In this document: positions 46,022 through 58,546 of the stretch, in pieces | Numbering within the stretch: the first letter of the stretch is position 1 | Layout of the letters: each line of letters opens with the position of its first letter | Assembly (NCBI GenBank): GCA_028455995.1 | Contig: JABELC010000002.1 | Coordinates: 3,472,001 to 3,536,000, forward strand | Source: Scleromitrula shiraiana | Lineage: Eukaryota > Ascomycota > Leotiomycetes > Helotiales > Sclerotiniaceae | Direction of reading: 5' to 3' | Length of the DNA stretch: 64,000 nt | Program-made: the position numbers and the translations under genes | Notes under the pieces: model-generated | The model's input: the letters and a program-made list of their open reading frames with translations, nothing else | The model's database searches: none | Told to the model about the DNA's origin: nothing

Positions 46022-48911
46022 GGTTGCGGTAAAGTACTATGCACTGGTGTTAGACAGGGATGACAGTGGAGATAAATTATGAGGGAATATGGAGTTGGAA
46101 CATACATGGTAGTATCGGTGTTTGGGGAAGATCAACGCTTTGATTTGCGATCAACGCAGATAGACCTGATAGCTGTCAGTTAGCCTGGGAAAGTATGAAG
46201 AGGACAGTAGTATGAGGATATAATTGGAAGACTTACTTTCAAAGTTAAATACGAAGAATAGAAGGGGAAGCAGTTTGTTAAACTAATGGGTAAGATGATA
46301 GATCCAAGGAAGTACTGAAGACCTGTCGTGGGAAGAGAAGTTGAAGGGGGAAAGCAAGCCTCTTATGCCCCCCCCTCACATCCATTCGAAGTGTAAGAAT
46401 GTAGGAGATGGTCAGGATCAGGACTGGTGAATAGTAGTTCCCTAGTCGAGTCCCCAAAAGTTTCTACAAGACTACTAGATTTGGGTCTGCTGATCGATGG
46501 CAACATATTGTTGAGTATAGAGAAGGAGTCAGTTTGAGTGTTGACAACTGTTGAAATTGGTGAATGTCCTGTCATAATTCTCGAAGAAAGCAACAGATTA
46601 AGAGAACATAGCCTGTTTAACAGGAATAATGTGCTTAAGGAGGGTCTAGTGCGGGCGTTCCAGGAGGTCAACAGATAAGCGAAGTGAATTAGTCAGTGTA
46701 GTCCCGGATATCTGCACGTGGCATTGAAGGTTGAGAACTTGAGGTTCTGGGGAAACCAATGTGTTGAGTTAAGCGAATTTGAATACGAGAATGCACTTTG
46801 GAAAGAATAGGAATGAAGCGTGACATGCCTTACTCACACTCCTCGGACTTCGCGTATGGAACCAAATTGTATTGGATAACCTCCCTACAAATCCGTCCTG
46901 TCTGCCACGTTTTAACTGCATCTCGACATCCTGTGATACAAAGTATTTTGCATGATGATCTGATATAGACTCAACAGAATCATTGAAGTCTCCTCGTGCT
47001 TCCCAGAGCTTACACACAGTAAAATATTAGATGCTCACAATACATGTGAGAACAACATCAGACGCTAATCCACTCATCTCCTCTGTGGGGAATACATGAG
47101 GATATCACTGATATCCACATGTATCAAAAGTCAAATAGGGGGACATGTCTTTTAGATACTCTTGACTGTGCTAATTTGATGTAAATTAAAATACAATCTA
47201 AGGCAACCGTCATATCTCTTGAATACGAGTCTTTAGGAGAGAAGCAGACAACCTAGGAGAGGCTACAGAGGACCGTTGGGTTGGGAAGAACATGCTGTTA
47301 GTCTTTAAAACAGGAATACCATTCATGTGCCAATTGGGAAAGTATAAAGTCTCCATACTGATGAGTACAATCATAGATTCGATAATGCAGGCGACATCAA
47401 ATGAGTGTAAGCACAGAAGAGGAGGTCTGTCTAGGACAAATAATTATGGTACAGTGCCAAAATAACATAACGAGAACATATGATTCTCGACGCAATTTCA
47501 CTTGACCCTGCAAACGCATTAATCACGGAGAGCCTAGGTCAGTCGCAATCATGTGATTTTCACGTGAGGTTTCACATAGAAATATAACTCATCTCCGGAG
47601 TAGAATAACATTATATTATCCTAAACAGTATAAAAAGTCCTATACTTGAAGAGAATTGGGTTTCTTCGAAATCCATTAGTCCACACCCGGTGCAAACACC
47701 CAACCCGAATGGTGGTCCCTGCTTGGGCTTGACCGCTCAATTAATCTTGCAGATCTATCACTTTGTAGACCTTTGTCCGAACAATTAGGGGGATGATTGC
47801 TTCATCTGATCGAGGACAATGTTTTTGAGAACTCGAAATAGTTCTAGAGCGGAAATGACATGCATGTACTCGACCTGGATGTGACAATACTTTGTAGTGG
47901 AATGAATAAAATGTTCAATGGTTAGGCGTAAATCTCATGGATTTTTCCCAAGCTCGAAGCTCAAGCTTTACTAATTTTCTTTAAATTGTAGGCGTTGATA
48001 TAGAAATTTAGAATCGAAGATGTTCTCACGATATGTAGTACGGAGTACTTGCGGCTATTCTACCGAGAGCAAAGACAAGAACAAGGACGGATGAACGGAT
48101 GTAAAGATGTAAAGATGTAAAGATGCAGAGATGCAGAGATGCGGAAGAGAAGTCTTTTGTATGTATATGATGTATTTATGTTACATATGCAAACGTAAAC
48201 TGGTACATGTATGTGGCTGTATGTACCAGCCTGCAGCCAACGCCAGCCAACGTCGTGGCGACATTGTAGTTATTGTGACATCTAGAGAACAAAGTCTGGT
48301 CAACTGGTAGAAACCATTGAGTACAGTATCACCACATTGACCAATCGGGAGCTTAAGAATTGGGTAATGACTAAATTAGGCAATTTGCCTTTGCCATCCA
48401 TGAATAGAGGAAAAAAAAAAAATTATCGATATGGCCCAAATTGTTGGACCTTTCTTCTTGACCGAATCCACCCATTCATCCATACATACATACATCTTTA
48501 TTAATATAAATTGGTTTCGAGTAACCTCACATTTTCTTATAAAGGGTCAATCATATAATTATATAATTATATATATATATATGTATATCTCTCTCTCTCT
48601 CTCTCTCAAAACATAACAATTAGAAGCTGTTACATATAAATTCCCATATACTCCGCTCATGGAAAAGTGTAATTTATCACAATTATTTTATTGTATACAA
48701 GAGTACAGTACATAAGTAGCTACTTATCTAGAATAATATTCATATATCAATCAACAAAACAGCATTCATTTTTTTGTTCATTCGATCATTCATCCGCAAT
48801 CCCCACATAAGGAAGAAGAGATCGGCGCTCTAACAACTCAACTCAATTGCAATCCATATTTAATATACTGGATACTGAAGAAACTCTCAATTAATTCACA
48901 CTTACTACAGC
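46022..48911. other. Long spacer, no supported gene
   Basis: Probably holds the 5' leader of the GH128 gene (CTTAC donor-like sites on the minus strand near 46232). Small frames at 46363-46671 and 46769-47017 (-) show no signal peptide or family match. Repeats: GATGTAAA/GATGCAGA units at about 48098-48142, ATTATATA and CT dinucleotides at about 48555-48608. Confidence 0.45.
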
Positions 48912-51900
48912 ATGAAATTTGCAAAGGAGCTCGAACAGGACCTGGTACCAGGTGATAATTAATACCCAATCTAGAAAACTTTGGACCAGAGAAGCTAATC
49001 GTTTGATAGAATGGCGTATAAAATATCTCGATTATAAGGCAGGAAAGAAGAAAGTGAAAGCAGTTGCTCGTGCTGCTCATCGCGCAAATACAACACCTCG
49101 AACACCTGGAAGATCAAGTACGAACCTTCAGCACAGTAGCTTATATGGCGCAACTGCTCCATTCGCCCCACGAAGTAATCCTCAAAAGTTCCAAAACGGT
49201 GCAACATCTGCCCCTAATGAAGCTCATGAAAATGTTCCAGCATCTAAAGATACGGAATCGTACGAATACGCGAACGACTCGTTGCCCTCACCGCAGCTTA
49301 CTCCTTCGAGACCAATCTCGCAACTGCGAAATAATACAGACTATTCGAATGATGGCATGGAATATGGTAGTTTCGTCCCAACGCCAATAGCGGATAGGCA
49401 ATCGTTCGAACTCCCAGATCCAGCGTTAACGCCGGAATCGCCATTCAACAGTCCTCATGCTACTACACCAGCAATCAGTCGCAAGACTTCTGTCACAATT
49501 CCCGAAAATGCTTATGAGGTGGGACGAACAACAAGCCCGACACATAACAGGACAACAACATATGCTTCGATTCGAGACCCGAACCCACAAACGCCAATGT
49601 TGCGGCGAATCTTCTCAAATGGAACCCCTTTGACTAAGCCGGAGAGCAGGCGTGATGTAGATATGGTCGCATTTGATCAAGTGAGAGCACGCCAGGCAGA
49701 ATTTTTCTCTTGGATGGAGAAGGAGCTTGAAAAGGTTGAAGCATTCTACAAATCCAAGGAAGATGAAGCAGGAGTTAGACTACAAAACTTGAGGGAACAA
49801 CTGCATGAGATGCGTAATCGAAGAATACAAGAAGTCGCAGATGCGCAGCAAGCAAAAGCTGCTCGTAAGGACGAGTCGCGTTCGGCTTTAGGAAGATTCT
49901 CTCGCGCCCCATCTAGAAACCCATCAAGAGCCCCTTCTAGAGAACCTAGCATAGATAGGCATTCTTCTAATGAAAATCGTCAAGCCTGGTTTGACCCGTT
50001 AGGGAGACTTGTCGATGAAGCCAAGGCCAAAGCTTTCGGACCACGTCCTGGATCTAACTCTAGAGCACTACAAAGCATGCATGCTTCACCTGCTTTGCAG
50101 ACCAGGTCTCAAGCCAATGGAAATTATCCACCAAACGACAATCGCGATTATGTAAGGCGACCTCATGAGAATGAGGTGTCATACCGATCCGCAAAGAGGA
50201 AATTGAAATCCGCACTCCAAGAATACTACCGTGGAATGGAATTGTTGAAATCTTATGCACTTCTAAACCGAACCGCCTTTCGCAAGATCAATAAGAAATA
50301 TGACAAAGTAGTAAATGCACAACCGCCTCTTAGATTCATGGCGGAGAAGGTCAACAAGGCGTGGTTTGTCCAGAGTGATGTGCTTGATGGACATTTACAT
50401 GCCGTGGAAGATCTATATGCAAGATATTTCGAACGAGGAAATCACAAAATTGCCGTTGGAAAGCTAAGAAATACTACTGGTAAGCCAGTTGATCAATCTG
50501 GTAGTGCATTCCGCAATGGAATTTTGATCGGCATCGGCACGGTTTTCAGCATCCAAGGGATAGCTTACGGAACGCAACTCTTATATGATCCCGATCCTAT
50601 GATTCGGTTTCAAACTGCTTATCTATTGCAAATTTACGGTGGCTATTTTCTTGCTTTGTATCTTTTCTCTTGGTTCTGTTTTGATTGCAGTATCTGGAGT
50701 CGATATAAAATCAACTACAAATTTGTTTTCGAACTTGATCCTAGACATGATTTGGATTGGAGAGAACTTACCGAATTCCCTGCATTTCTCCTTCTTCTTT
50801 TTGGATTGTTTTTATGGGTAAATTTCACACGTTATGGTGACCCAGCAATGTTTATATACTATCCGATCATTTTGATTTTTGTTACCATTGTTATAATTTT
50901 TATGCCGGCTCCTATATTTTTCTACAAGAGCCGGAAATGGTTTGTTTATTCTCATGTAAGTTTTCCAATCCTTGCCCTTATCAAGACTATGCTAATTAAT
51001 TTCAGTGGCGTTTACTTTTGGCTGGATTATACCCCGTGGAGTTCCGAGATTTCTTTTTAGGAGATATGTATTGCTCCTTGACTTATTCTATGAGTGTAAG
51101 TTGGTTGAAATCTTCTCCCGTCCCTTTCTAATATATAATCTAGAACATAGAGCTCTTCTTTTGTTTATACGCAACATATTGGCATAACCCTACAAATTGT
51201 AATTCGACAAATTCCCGACTTCTCGGATTCTTTTCAACAATTCCTGGTATTTGGCGTGTATTACAATGCCTACGTCGTTACTACGATACCAGAAATATGT
51301 TTCCACATTTAGTCAATTGTGGCAAATATACCATGACCGTAACTTATTATGTTATCCTAAGTATTTATAGGATTGATAGAAGCCGTACGAATTTGATCAT
51401 ATTTAGCACATTTGCAGCTCTCAATGCTGTGTACTGCAGTAAGTACTAATGCTTGCTCGCTACAGAAATTTTTCTAACTTAATACAGGTACATGGGATCT
51501 ACTAATGGATTGGTCACTTCTTCAATCAGGAGCTAAGAAACCTCTCCTCCGCGATGTTCTAGGCTTCAAAACCACATGGTGGTACTATATCGCCATGGTT
51601 CTAGACGTACTCCTTCGATTCAACTGGATCTTCTACTCAATATACACCCACGATCTCCAACACAGCAGCACCGCCTCCTTCTTCATCGGTTTCTCCGAAA
51701 TAAGTCGAAGAGGAATATGGACACTTTTCCGCGTCGAAAACGAACATTGCTCCAATGTCGTTCATTTCAAAGCATCCCGTGATGTTCCTCTCCCTTATGA
51801 CCTAGAATCCCAATCTCCATCACATTCTGGACAGGAAGAAGAAGAAACCCCAAGACCCATCACACCCGAACCTCAATATTCCTCCTCTCCCGCGATTCTC

Positions 51901-52272
51901 GAAAGAAGTCGCACCCACGCTAGTACAGCGCTCGCTCAACAGGACACCCGATCAAGCGACGGAACATTTAGGAGGAGAAAACCAACGAGGACGTTTACGA
52001 AAGTGTTAGCGGATGCGCATATGCAGGATTTTGAAAAGAAGAGGAGACCGGGGACGGGGGCGGGAACGGGAGGGAATGCGGATGCCGGGGGGAGTGCGGG
52101 GGTGAAGAAGGATTTTGAGGAGGAGGAGGAGGAGGATAGGGGGAGTAGTGATGAGGATGATGAGCAGGATGCGTTGGATGTGCTGGATGCGGAGGATTTT
52201 ATTAGGAGAAGGAGGATGGAAACGGAGGCGGAGAGGAGGGGCGGTGGGGATGGGAATGGGAATGGGAGTTGA
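48912..52272 (+). CDS. SYG1: SYG1/XPR1-type SPX-EXS protein (phosphate export/sensing)
   Basis: Five exons: join(48912..48951, 49010..50955, 51006..51095, 51144..51438, 51488..52272); 1051 aa, all phases closing. The first exon is only 40 bases and joins as MKFAKELEQDLVP-EWRIKYLDYKAGKKKVK, the start of an SPX domain, which senses inositol pyrophosphates. The SPX is interrupted by a long Ser/Pro-rich insert, then resumes (VDMVAFDQVRARQAEFFSWMEKELEKVEAFY; ASYRSAKRKLKSALQEYYRGMELLKSYALLNRTAFRKI). Four membrane segments (about 550-690) and the EXS domain (LLAGLYPVEFRDFFLGDMYCS, FFSTIPGIWRVLQCLRRYYDT, RRGIWTLFRVENEHCSNV) follow. The tail is acidic and Gly-rich. Relatives include yeast Syg1 and human XPR1, a phosphate exporter. 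Codons switch from C- to G-rich near 51968. Confidence 0.93.
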
Positions 52273-52773
52273 AGGGCGGGGGAAGTGGGGCGTAGGTGAG
52301 GTGTTAGGGGTGAGCTTGTGGTTAGATGGGATGAGTGGTGTTTATATGGGGTTGGCTATTGGATTATATCTTTGTATGTTGTTTGCATTGCATTGTTTAT
52401 ATATATGTTTGTATCTATGATGGCGACCGAACTAGCGATGGAGTTGGGGTGCTGTACATTTATACATATGTATGTACGGGATATGATATATAAATGATTG
52501 GATATGGGTAGGGATACGAATACGAAGAGATGGAATGGGATGGATGGATTGGAATTGGATATATTGTACAGAAATTTACATTTTGACTAAACATATAAAA
52601 ATAGCCCGTTCTTCCTCCGCATCTCCCTCCCACCTATACTTTGCTGTTCTATCGTTGTGGATTCTGATCACTGATATCATATCTATGTATGTGTATGCAG
52701 TAGGGTCGTGGTAGTAATTGTGACTAATAAATTATGCAATTGATTTGTTACAATAGGTGAATATTCAATACTG
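52273..52773. other. 3' flank of the SPX-EXS gene
   Basis: G-rich on the plus strand for about 150 bases after the stop, then AT-rich. No gene seen. Confidence 0.4.
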
Positions 52774-53098
52774 TCATGGAAATTGACGAGGATGCAAAGC
52801 TGCGCATGATGTATAAATACCCTCCCATGCCCATCTAAAGTCGTTTTCTGCATTAGAACAAAACATCAGAATTCGTTCCTGGAGATCCCATGAGGTGTAA
52901 TTGTCGGAGTCGGAAAAGTGGGTTGCAAGGTTGGATGGACGGAATAGAAGGGCGGATTGAAATTTGGCGAGGTTGAGGAGTTGAGCAGTTAGGGCTTCGA
53001 TGGTGAGAGGGGCATTTTAAATAGTGGTGATTGTAGAGGATATATGTTGAGGATAGGGATGAAGATTGAGAAATGAGATTGACGGCAGTATGTAGCAT
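52774..53098 (-). pseudogene. Small gene remnant with a frameshift (member 1 of a local pair)
   Basis: An ATG frame (MLHTAVNLISQSSSLSS...HHYLK) ends in a neighbouring frame that is open for 80 codons (APLTIEALTAQLLNL, FQSALLFRPSNLATHFS, YTSWDLQERILMFCSN, WAWEGIYTSC). The two join only if one base is missing near 53014. There is no plausible intron at the junction (no AG). The product would be about 108 aa, without signal peptide or known domain. A related fragment lies at 54808-55019. A TATA-like TATAAATA box lies upstream at 53330-53323 on the same strand. An unmodelled upstream exon is possible. Confidence 0.4.
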
Positions 53099-54807
53099 AG
53101 ATTACCGATAATAGAATATATGGTAATAGTTTTAGTGTTTACTTGAAAACAGTTGAGAGGTGGAGTAATTATATGCTAAAGCTTCGTGTGTAGGGGACAT
53201 GTGTGAGGGATCTTAGGTGAAGTTTAAGTTGGTATTGTGTAGATGACGCCACATTGGCAATAGTTTGCTTTGTTTCAACTAAGTGTGGTTAGAGAGACAT
53301 TTTTAGAGAAAGCAGAGGGGTATATTTATACTGAGTGGACGAATGAGTAGGAGAGTGGATCTGCGCAATAGGGAAGTTAGGGGCGGGAAATGAAGATAAA
53401 AAGCGGGAGCGGAGTACTTGATTTTAGTTCTCGTACTTATTCACCAGACAGATATGTATAAATGTCCCCTCTATTTTTCGGTTTTCTTTCATTTACTCTT
53501 GTGCATTGACATTATCTTAATCATAACCATCATCATGTCGCCCAAGACTGTGATTATAAGGAGTGTATGGTAGGATGTTGAATTTGAGTGTGAATTTTAA
53601 CTTTTCGGGTCTCAATGAGAAAGCAGGAGGAGACCGGAGAAAGATGAAGTTAGAGATTTAACAGCGAGGAAGTTGTATGGTGGTGAGAATTGAGACTGCA
53701 ATGGGAGATGGTGATATACAGGATCCTAATGCTAGTAAGAAGATCATGCAGTATATTCGTTCATGTGTCAGAAGGCATTTTACTCTCTTGATGTGGAAAT
53801 TGACCCCGGCAGAGTGATAGCTAATTTGATCTTCTTGTTACGGTCAACATCACATAGCATGACGCGTGTGTTCTTACATTGGCCAGCTGTAATCAGGTAA
53901 GATGGATGACGGGTGTGATGGGGTATTTATACCGGGGGCACGGGTGGGCAAGGAGAGTGGATGAGTGGGTGAGAAGTGAGACTCAGAGAGAGATATGGGT
54001 GGATTTATGAAGCATATAGTGGGGCAGAGTAGAGATGGGTGGAGTGAGAAGTGGTGAATATGACGAAAGATTGGTCGATGAGCGAATGGGCGATGGAGTC
54101 AATGAGGGAAAGATATCTCCATCTACCTGTATATATCTCTGAGCTTTTTCTTCTGTTGAAATGTAAAAGTGTTCAGAGAAACAAGTCGCAAAAAACTACA
54201 ATGGAATTTGGGGTGATTGGATGAAGAGGGGGGAGGTATGGTAGACGATGAGGTAAATCAGGGCTAGGAAGAGGATATGACTAGTGCTCATGATAGGTAT
54301 ATATGCATGCGCTCTTTCGGGAATGACAGTAAGAAGATTGAATCTGATAATGGTACAGGTGAATGAGTTCGTGCGTTTGTAATGGAAAATGAGAAATAAC
54401 AATATATATAACACTGATAACGCAAAGTTATGCATGTGAATGACCCTAAGACTGAGTATCCAACTGGAAATATTCAGAATACAGGACTCCAAACAGTAAA
54501 AATTTACTTGTATTCTAAAGAAAGTCCTTGTGGGCGCTTAGGTGGTGTGAACACGCTCCGTAAGGTGGTTTGCGATAGATCAAAGGAAGATAAATATCAA
54601 TGAGCGCTTTTATACACCAGCAGCCGAATTTTCCAGTAGAAATTTATCACTACTTCTTGATCGTTCATGCACAATTGGAGTAAACAGATCGATAACATCC
54701 TCAGTTAGGAACACTTTAGTATTTCTAAAGATATACCCCCCTTAACCGAACTTAATGGGTTTGTTCCTTAAAATATTGCATCTGAGCAGATCTATTCATG
54801 GTTATAC
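53099..54807. other. Minus-strand TATA-rich spacer
   Basis: No intact gene. TATA-like boxes oriented to the minus strand occur at 53323-53330, 53924-53931 and 54607-54614. The minus-strand DNA after each is C/T-rich with short interrupted frames. Confidence 0.4.
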
Positions 54808-55019
54808 TCAACTTTGTTGCAGCATCTCATGCTTGAGGTTAAGAATTTGAAGTTGTTGGAGAAGCGATGGGTGCACGGTGATGGTTGTTGGCTGTGAAGT
54901 GAGAGATTGGAGGAGGAGTGAATGTGTTGATTGGGATTTGAGGTTGACAGCGGTGGTACCAACTTGGTACTGATTATTGGTAGGGGAATCATGAAAGCAG
55001 AGAATGACAATGGTATTGG
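54808..55019 (-). pseudogene. Remnant related to the 52.8-53.1 kb fragment (member 2)
   Basis: A minus frame reads TTAVNLKSQSTHSLLLQSLTS then ITVHPSLLQQLQILNLKHEMLQQ and a stop at 54808. It has no ATG. It matches member 1 (HTAVNLISQSSSL...LTIEALTAQLLNLAKF) in the TAVNL.SQS block and in the spaced leucines, and the DNA also matches in the flank (TTACTCCA.C.CTC). Probably a diverged duplicate. Confidence 0.35.
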
Positions 55020-55949
55020 ATTAGAATAGAATTCTTGATGGATATAGATTATTCGCTGGTGATACTTCTTGAAGTCCGGTTACCAACATCTAGAGTTGAT
55101 GGAGTAACTGCCTGATAATATAGAAACATTGATGGACGAAAAGAACTTACACTTGTTATAAAGAAATCGTCATACAGGGTATATATAGAAAGTGCTGAAC
55201 TGCACTTTAACTCCATACTATATGATACGAATTTATCTCAACCCCAGGAATAGAATGGTGCCACTAGTGTATGAAAGTAGATACATCGAAATGTTAGAAT
55301 AACTCCAAAAATATGGCGCGGAGCAAAGGGAGAGGATTGTATTTGTACGATGGCAAAAATGTAGTATTGGAAAAATCTAACCATTGCCATTCGATGTTTC
55401 TTGTTGTCAAACTAGATTTCAAATGTATAGCCTGCAAAGGCTAGACATTTATACCTGGCAAAACAGTAAAATTATCTAAATGTATTAAGAAAGTAATGAT
55501 GCACTAGAAATGACTTCTATGTTAGTGCAGTATATGTTTTCTGCCCGAGTCCAGGTAACAATAGCCCAAATCATTTTATTCCTGACGTCACGAAAAAAGA
55601 TCACTCTAGTGTTTCTAGTAGAACATCATTATGAGAATAGTAAGATTTTGATCATTGAGCTTTTCATTGTAAAATCCTATCGCAAGAAACTTATTGGCAA
55701 GCACAAAATATCTTGTTAACTGCTCAACAATAACATCCCCCCTTCAGAAACAAAATGCTCATAGTATTATCTCTCATTTCTCCAAAAAATCATTAAACCA
55801 TGTTGTAATAATCCAAAATGCCTCTGTCAGTCATCATTGATCATGTTGAAATGATCAAAGAAACTCTCCAGTTATAAACAACTAGCCAAAAATCCAACCA
55901 ATCAATATTACTAATTGATTAGTCACAGGAGGGGTGGGAAACGACTAAG
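55020..55949. other. Spacer, no supported gene
   Basis: AT-rich; a minus-oriented CTATATATAC box at about 55178-55187. The 69-codon plus frame at 55510-55719 has no family features. Confidence 0.4.
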
Positions 55950-56766
55950 TTATGCTGGCCTGGTGTTACTTGTGCTCACACCTGGAGCCCAATAAATACC
56001 ATTATTCACGCCTTGATCGAGTAAAACTTCATTGGTACTGCAATCGACATATATGAACATGGGTACACCATCTGCATGCCCATTTTTATCCTTGTATGGT
56101 GTCATATTACACCAATTGCCAATATCAGTGTAACTGGATTTGTCGCAATAATCATACGACACACAACTGTTCTGAGAACAGTCCATTTGATGCTTCTTTT
56201 TCGCTTGAGTCAGTGTGCCGCAGGAGCTGTTAGATGTGTTAGCTTCAAGCAATATCTATTTAGCTCTAAGATGTAATATACTCCATCAGGTAGGGAACAA
56301 ATGTCCAGTAACCACAAGTTTTAGCGTCCAAGTTTGTCGTATGACTTGAACCTGTCGAATAAGAAACGCTTTTAGACCATGAATAACTTGCTCCGGCATC
56401 AAAGATATCAGTGTGGATGCCACTCGATACAGTGTATGAATTGGAAATAGTGATGTCCTCGCCGACAACCGATGCACATGTAGTAGGCCCTCTGCAAGGT
56501 CCATCACTTATAGGAATTTCCTGTCCGTATTTCATGGTTAATTTGACTTCGCAATAAGCTGCACAGTCTAGGTCACCCGGGACGTTTGGAATAGCTGATG
56601 AGCAGTGGCCAGCTTTGTCCATGGTGTTTTTCTTGGAACATGAGAAAATGCTGACATCAAACTTCATATTTTGTGGATAACAGTGAGTGTCTCTGATTGA
56701 AAGAGGGCTTGCAAATGAGGTAGCAATCAAGCCAAAGAGAAGGAGAATGATTTGTAAGAGGTGCAT
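55950..56766 (-). CDS. Secreted cysteine-rich protein of unknown function
   Basis: Two exons, complement(55950..56226, 56282..56766), 253 aa; intron of 55 nt with GTATAT donor, GCTAACAC branch and AACAG acceptor. A clean signal peptide (MHLLQIILLLFGLIATSFASP) precedes a mature chain with about 14 cysteines. The middle part (DITISNSYTVSSGIHTDI, ASYSWSKSVSYSTGSSHTTN) alternates Ser/Thr with hydrophobic residues, suggesting paired beta-strands as in aerolysin-like or related beta-rich secreted folds; that is only a resemblance. CGYWTFVPYLMEYDSCGTL joins well across the intron. No catalytic motif. It could be a wall or interaction protein of the secretome. Confidence 0.75.
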
Positions 56767-56893
56767 TGTGAATACAGTCGATGGTAGTCGAATATCCTTG
56801 AAGTTGGTGGAAGTATTGAAAGTATGAGTGAAACTTAACAGGATGATTTCACAATGAAGAACAAGACACAAGTGTTAATCGAAGATATCAACC

Positions 56894-56901
56894 ATTATAT
56901 A
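56894..56901 (-). promoter_or_regulatory. TATA box of the secreted cysteine-rich gene
   Basis: TATATAAT on the minus strand, about 130 bases upstream of the ATG, in a suitable position for a core promoter. Confidence 0.45.
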
Positions 56902-58546
56902 GACAATCAAATTGCAAGAGGTATTAATCATCTGACTACCTAGGTAGATGACAAAAAAGGATAACATGATCACGCCGACATGCTGTTAGATTATCCAGAG
57001 TAGTGTCGTATAGTTTTTACGATAAATGAGTAGGTTTAATCTCACGATTCACGTCTAACCGACAGAGTGATTGATTTTCCCTTCTTGGTAATGTGTAATT
57101 GTGATCACAAGAGTCAAGTCTCAATGCCATCTTGCTCCACTCAAAGTGCTGTTCAAATAAATCGCGTGATAAGATAAAATTAATGCACCAAAATTCAACC
57201 ACCCATTTAACGCAAGAAAGATTAAAATCCAAGAATAGCATCGACAGATTAAGACACAGATATACAATGTCACGCACTGCCTAGACATTTGAAACTTACC
57301 GGGTAGACTTACCAGGTATCTGCAATCTAACTAACTCCGAATGAATACACTTGTGGTGGCGAGCACGGAGTACCCGAATATGCGAGATTGACATATCTGT
57401 TACAAATTTAACTTTAAGATTCGACGGCTTTGTTCATGCTGAATATTCACTCAATGGATATCTGGTGCGCTGAAACATCGCAATTACCAAGTGGCAAGCA
57501 CGCTATCGCCTTAAGGCTGACATGAATGTTGCTCTGTTGTACAATAGTACTTAGCTAGTTCATATGGTTGAGGTGCAATTCGATCTCAATGAAATCGTGG
57601 GGGGCTATTTATACCCAAACTAAGGTTGCGAGATATTGACTTTTCGAAGTTTTCATAAATTATCCATGTCATTCGCTACGGTAGACAGATACATGAATAC
57701 ACTAAAGAGTCGGCCACTGATTGTCAGTTTTCTGGAGGTTTGACCGCATATATCCATTCGAGGAGAGCGGTTGTTCCAGGAAAGCACTTTGTCCCAATTC
57801 GAATGTTCAAATTGCATCTAAATTTAGATGCTAATTTGTTTTGGCATAGAAAAAGTGAATATTTGTCAAACTTTCAACACAAAATATCAACAAATTTGCC
57901 CTGTTTTCCGATACAAATTTTGCTTTTTGACTTGGGCCAAAGCCCTTTCTCCGACTCGTTACAGATAGCAGACTATTAATCGTAGAGCTGCACGAGAGAG
58001 CTTTTCTGGGGTTTTATTTGATGGGAATACTCAGGGCATAAGGCATGCAGGGCGTGGATAAAGGGAGAGGGATAGTTGTATTGATAATTGGGGGTTAGAG
58101 ATGGAGTGGTGGGAGACGACGGTGCAGAGTTTCAGTGGAGTTAACAGAGAGTTATGTTTATGGTAGATGGGTTGCCAATTTGGTCTGGTAAGGAATCAGA
58201 AGTAGGAAAGATATTCGAGAAATGCAAATTGGCGTGAACTACAAAATTAAATGACAAGAATTAGGTGATTAAGAGCAGAATAATGTACATGTAGAGACAG
58301 GAAGAAAAATGCTCACTTGATGCAGGGAATATATAGCATGTATGTTTGACATTTGGTTATATACAGGCTGAGGGGAAAACTATCAGTTGGGAGGAGAATG
58401 CAAGATAAAGATAGCTGAGAACCCAGAAGCAGAATACCTAGTAAATCCGAATTTTTAGAACAATTTCTAGATAGTTTGGGTTTGAAATTATATAGTTAAC
58501 ACGACATGGCCGCTATATTCTATTTTTGGTATTTGTACAATGCTAC
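56902..58546. other. Spacer with two further minus-strand TATA-like boxes
   Basis: TATAAATAG on the minus strand at 57606-57613 and CTATATATTC near 58326-58336, with no intact frame after them. The small frames (57017-57277 -, 57740-57979 +) have no signal peptide or family match. Confidence 0.4.
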
